This document shows, in pieces, positions 6,348 through 7,696 of a stretch of DNA of 7,696 nt; the first letter of the stretch is position 1, and each line of letters starts with the position of its first letter. The stretch is from JBGSKV01 sp041740975 (GTDB taxonomy: Bacteria > Bdellovibrionota_B > Oligoflexia > Oligoflexales > JALZUQ01). The notes below the pieces were generated by a model, which did not search any database, was not told the origin of the DNA, and saw nothing but the letters and a program-made list of their open reading frames with translations. The DNA lies in NCBI GenBank assembly GCA_041740975.1, contig JBGSKV010000129.1:1-7696 (forward strand). Reading direction: 5' to 3'. The translations under genes and the position numbers were made by a program.

Positions 6348-6387
6348 AGGTTGTCATTGCAATTAAAAACTGGGGTCCAGAATACAT
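6313..6387 (-). CDS. Short 24-codon ORF with a strong RBS: leader peptide or frameshifted start of the hypothetical gene
   Basis: On the minus strand an ATG at 6387-6385 is preceded by CCGGAGG with six nt spacing, the best ribosome binding site in the insert. The frame encodes MYSGPQFLIAMTTYGNAYLS plus four residues and stops at 6315-6313. It overlaps the start of the 172-residue frame out of register. One base fewer in the overlap (about 6354-6313) would fuse the two frames. Either this is a coupled leader peptide or the hypothetical gene has suffered a one-base frameshift. Confidence 0.35.
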   Translation of the reverse strand: MYSGPQFLIAMTTYGNAYLSSSYN

Positions 6388-6393
6388 CACTTG

Positions 6394-6398
6394 CCTCC
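6394..6398 (-). promoter_or_regulatory. Strong Shine-Dalgarno sequence (GGAGG) in the insert
   Basis: GGAGG on the minus strand lies six nt upstream of the ATG at 6387-6385, the ideal spacing. It does not match the register of the long ORF starting at 6347, which otherwise lacks a ribosome binding site. Bases 6399-6544, between this site and the rsmB stop, contain no gene and no clear terminator. I see only weak candidate promoter elements there. Confidence 0.5.
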
Positions 6399-6544
6399 GG
6401 TCAGAAAAGATTGTCTACTCTTTCCATTTAACACGCTTGCAATTCCGATTCGCGAGGAGTTAACGTACTGAATATTATGAAATATGAGTTCGATGCCAAA
6501 ATGACATGTTGCTTTTGAGTTAAGCTTGCACGCTTTCCGAAAAA

Positions 6545-7696
6545 TTATTCTTCTGAAATCGCTGCCTTAATCTTCAAAATAAAACTCCCAAACCCATCCA
6601 AATCATCCTGATTCCCAGAATAGATGAGTAAGACGTTTTCGCGGGTGACGTAGCGTTTGTAATAGTCCGGAAGGAAAGCCGTAGGGGATACGACTTCAAG
6701 TTCTTTTGGGTATTTCTTTAAAAGTTTCTCTAAGTGATTGACAGTTTCGTTTTTCTCAAACGAACAGACCGAGTAAATTAACGACCCACCGACCTTAATC
6801 TGGCGGATGGCATGTTCTAAGAAATCCGTCTGCAGCTTTGCCATTTTACCGATGATATCTGGTTCCTTTTGCCATTTGCCTTCGGGGTGTTGGCGTAAAA
6901 CCCCGAGCCCCGAACAGGGCGAGTCCAACAAAAGTTTGTCGACTTTTTCTTTCGGGCTCCATTTTAAGAAATCCGTTTCCAAAGTTTCGACATTCTTAAT
7001 ACCTAAGCGCGTAATGTTTTCGCGACATTTATCAAGTTGGTTTGGATTCCGGTCTAGGCCGATGAGTTTCGCTTGGTCATCGGAAAGTTCTGCCAGGTGC
7101 GTTAGCTTCCCACCAACTCCACAACACGCATCGACAATGACTTCATCTTTTTGCGGATTCACCAAATAACCAATAAGCTGGGAAGCCTCGTTCTGGATGG
7201 TGTAATAACCTTTTTGAAAAAGGCCTTCAGGGTCCATCAAATCAGGATAGGAGTGAAGCTTGATACTGCAACGCAAAGGTCGCTTGTCTGAGTGCGTTTT
7301 CTCTTCTTTTAGGATTTGCTTCTGAAAATTATAGAGCTCTTCTTTAGGCGTTTTAAGGATATTGAGACGCGCGTAAATCACCGGCGGCGTATTGTTTTGG
7401 GCCAACGAGATTTCAAGTTTATCGAAGTGAAACTCTTTGAGCCAGCGATCCACGATCCACTGTGGATGCGAAAACTGCAAGGCTAAGTATTCACCAGGGT
7501 GAGTGGTCTTATTGGGCTTGGCGAAGTACTCCGCACGCCTTGAAATCTGTCGCAAAATGCCATTCACAAAAGTTGTGGCATTGGCTTGCTGACGTTGGCG
7601 AATGTATTCGACGCTTTCGTTGACCGCGGCCCGGTCAGGGACTCGGTCCATATAAAAAATCTGATATGTGCCAAGGATAAGTGCGGCGCGGATCTC
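6545..7696 (-). CDS. rsmB: 16S rRNA (cytosine967-C5)-methyltransferase RsmB, 5' end outside the window
   Basis: The frame is open to the right edge, giving 383 residues. The Met at 7651 is internal, because upstream codons read EIRAALILGTYQIFY directly before MDRVPDRAAVNESVE, the NusB-like RNA-binding domain seen at the N-terminus of this family. About 50 residues are missing compared with the 429 of E. coli. Counting from the Met at 7651, the SAM-binding motif I is VDACCGVGGKLTHL (173-186) and motif II is GLDRNPNQ (198-205). Motif IV is DSPCSG with Cys246, the product-release cysteine. Motif VI is YSVCSFE with the nucleophile Cys296. RsmB methylates C5 of C967 in 16S rRNA using S-adenosylmethionine. 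Motif I has CCGVGGK where most members have CAAPGGK. The last ~165 bp have a diverged second copy at 5666-5830, so this 3' end may have arrived with the inserted DNA. Confidence 0.93.
   Translation of the reverse strand, partial: EIRAALILGTYQIFYMDRVPDRAAVNESVEYIRQRQQANATTFVNGILRQISRRAEYFAKPNKTTHPGEYLALQFSHPQWIVDRWLKEFHFDKLEISLAQNNTPPVIYARLNILKTPKEELYNFQKQILKEEKTHSDKRPLRCSIKLHSYPDLMDPEGLFQKGYYTIQNEASQLIGYLVNPQKDEVIVDACCGVGGKLTHLAELSDDQAKLIGLDRNPNQLDKCRENITRLGIKNVETLETDFLKWSPKEKVDKLLLDSPCSGLGVLRQHPEGKWQKEPDIIGKMAKLQTDFLEHAIRQIKVGGSLIYSVCSFEKNETVNHLEKLLKKYPKELEVVSPTAFLPDYYKRYVTRENVLLIYSGNQDDLDGFGSFILKIKAAISEE

Noticed and set aside
6807..7169. 120-codon plus-strand ORF opposite rsmB
   Set aside because: It is antisense to the conserved methyltransferase motifs, so its open frame is a by-product of rsmB codon use.
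7649..7651. ATG at 7651 as the start of rsmB
   Set aside because: The frame stays open to the window edge, and the upstream codons continue the NusB-like domain, so this Met is internal.
1..7696. CRISPR arrays, tRNA or rRNA genes
   Set aside because: I saw no regularly spaced repeats, no tRNA-like cloverleaf and no rRNA-like sequence on reading both strands.

Overview
The window looks like a chromosomal segment of a Gram-negative bacterium. It shows secreted and lipoprotein signal peptides, a periplasmic coiled coil, an MscS channel and a bacterial RsmB. The gene styles would suit a Bdellovibrionota-type deltaproteobacterium, but that assignment is only an inference from feel. It contains a core gene (rsmB) at the right, cell-envelope genes in the middle, and an accessory membrane ATPase/channel operon at the left.

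Left edge (1-305): the end of an IS3-family insertion sequence reads off the left edge. It comprises the first 24 codons of OrfA on the minus strand, a perfect hairpin upstream of it, and a probable terminal inverted repeat ending near 139. Bases 140-305 hold no gene and no convincing promoter.

Plus-strand operon (306-4241): three open frames lie in the same reading frame, separated by 12 and 3 nt. The first (306-959) encodes a signal peptide and a coiled-coil periplasmic segment. The second (972-3422) continues the hydrophilic N-terminal region, then has a multi-pass membrane region, a P-loop ATPase domain (Walker A, Walker B, GNPR motif) and a C-terminal winged-helix-like segment. The third (3426-4241) is a complete MscS-family channel. 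The first two are probably one gene split by an in-frame TAA at 957-959. The downstream piece has no Shine-Dalgarno sequence, starts at a TTG, lacks a signal peptide, and has an Arg/Lys-rich loop after its first membrane helix that places its N-terminus in the periplasm. ATPase plus MscS reads as an ATP-dependent or ATP-regulated channel, and this is the best candidate in the window for an undescribed system.

Minus-strand envelope genes (4353-5663): a small lipoprotein, ending at a strong 15-bp-stem terminator, and a secreted PLD-like protein that has lost the His and Lys of its HKD motif.

Right block (5666-7696, minus): rsmB (16S rRNA m5C967 methyltransferase) runs in from the right edge and ends at 6545. 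A second, diverged copy of its last ~165 bp lies at 5666-5830, directly abutting the PLD-like gene. About 715 bp of lower-GC DNA with one unrecognised ORF (5829-6347) separates the two copies. This is the classic footprint of an insertion into the 3' end of a gene, where the incoming DNA restores the reading frame and the original tail is displaced. The displaced tail still carries the Shine-Dalgarno sequence of the PLD-like gene, so rsmB and the PLD-like gene were probably once a tightly coupled pair.
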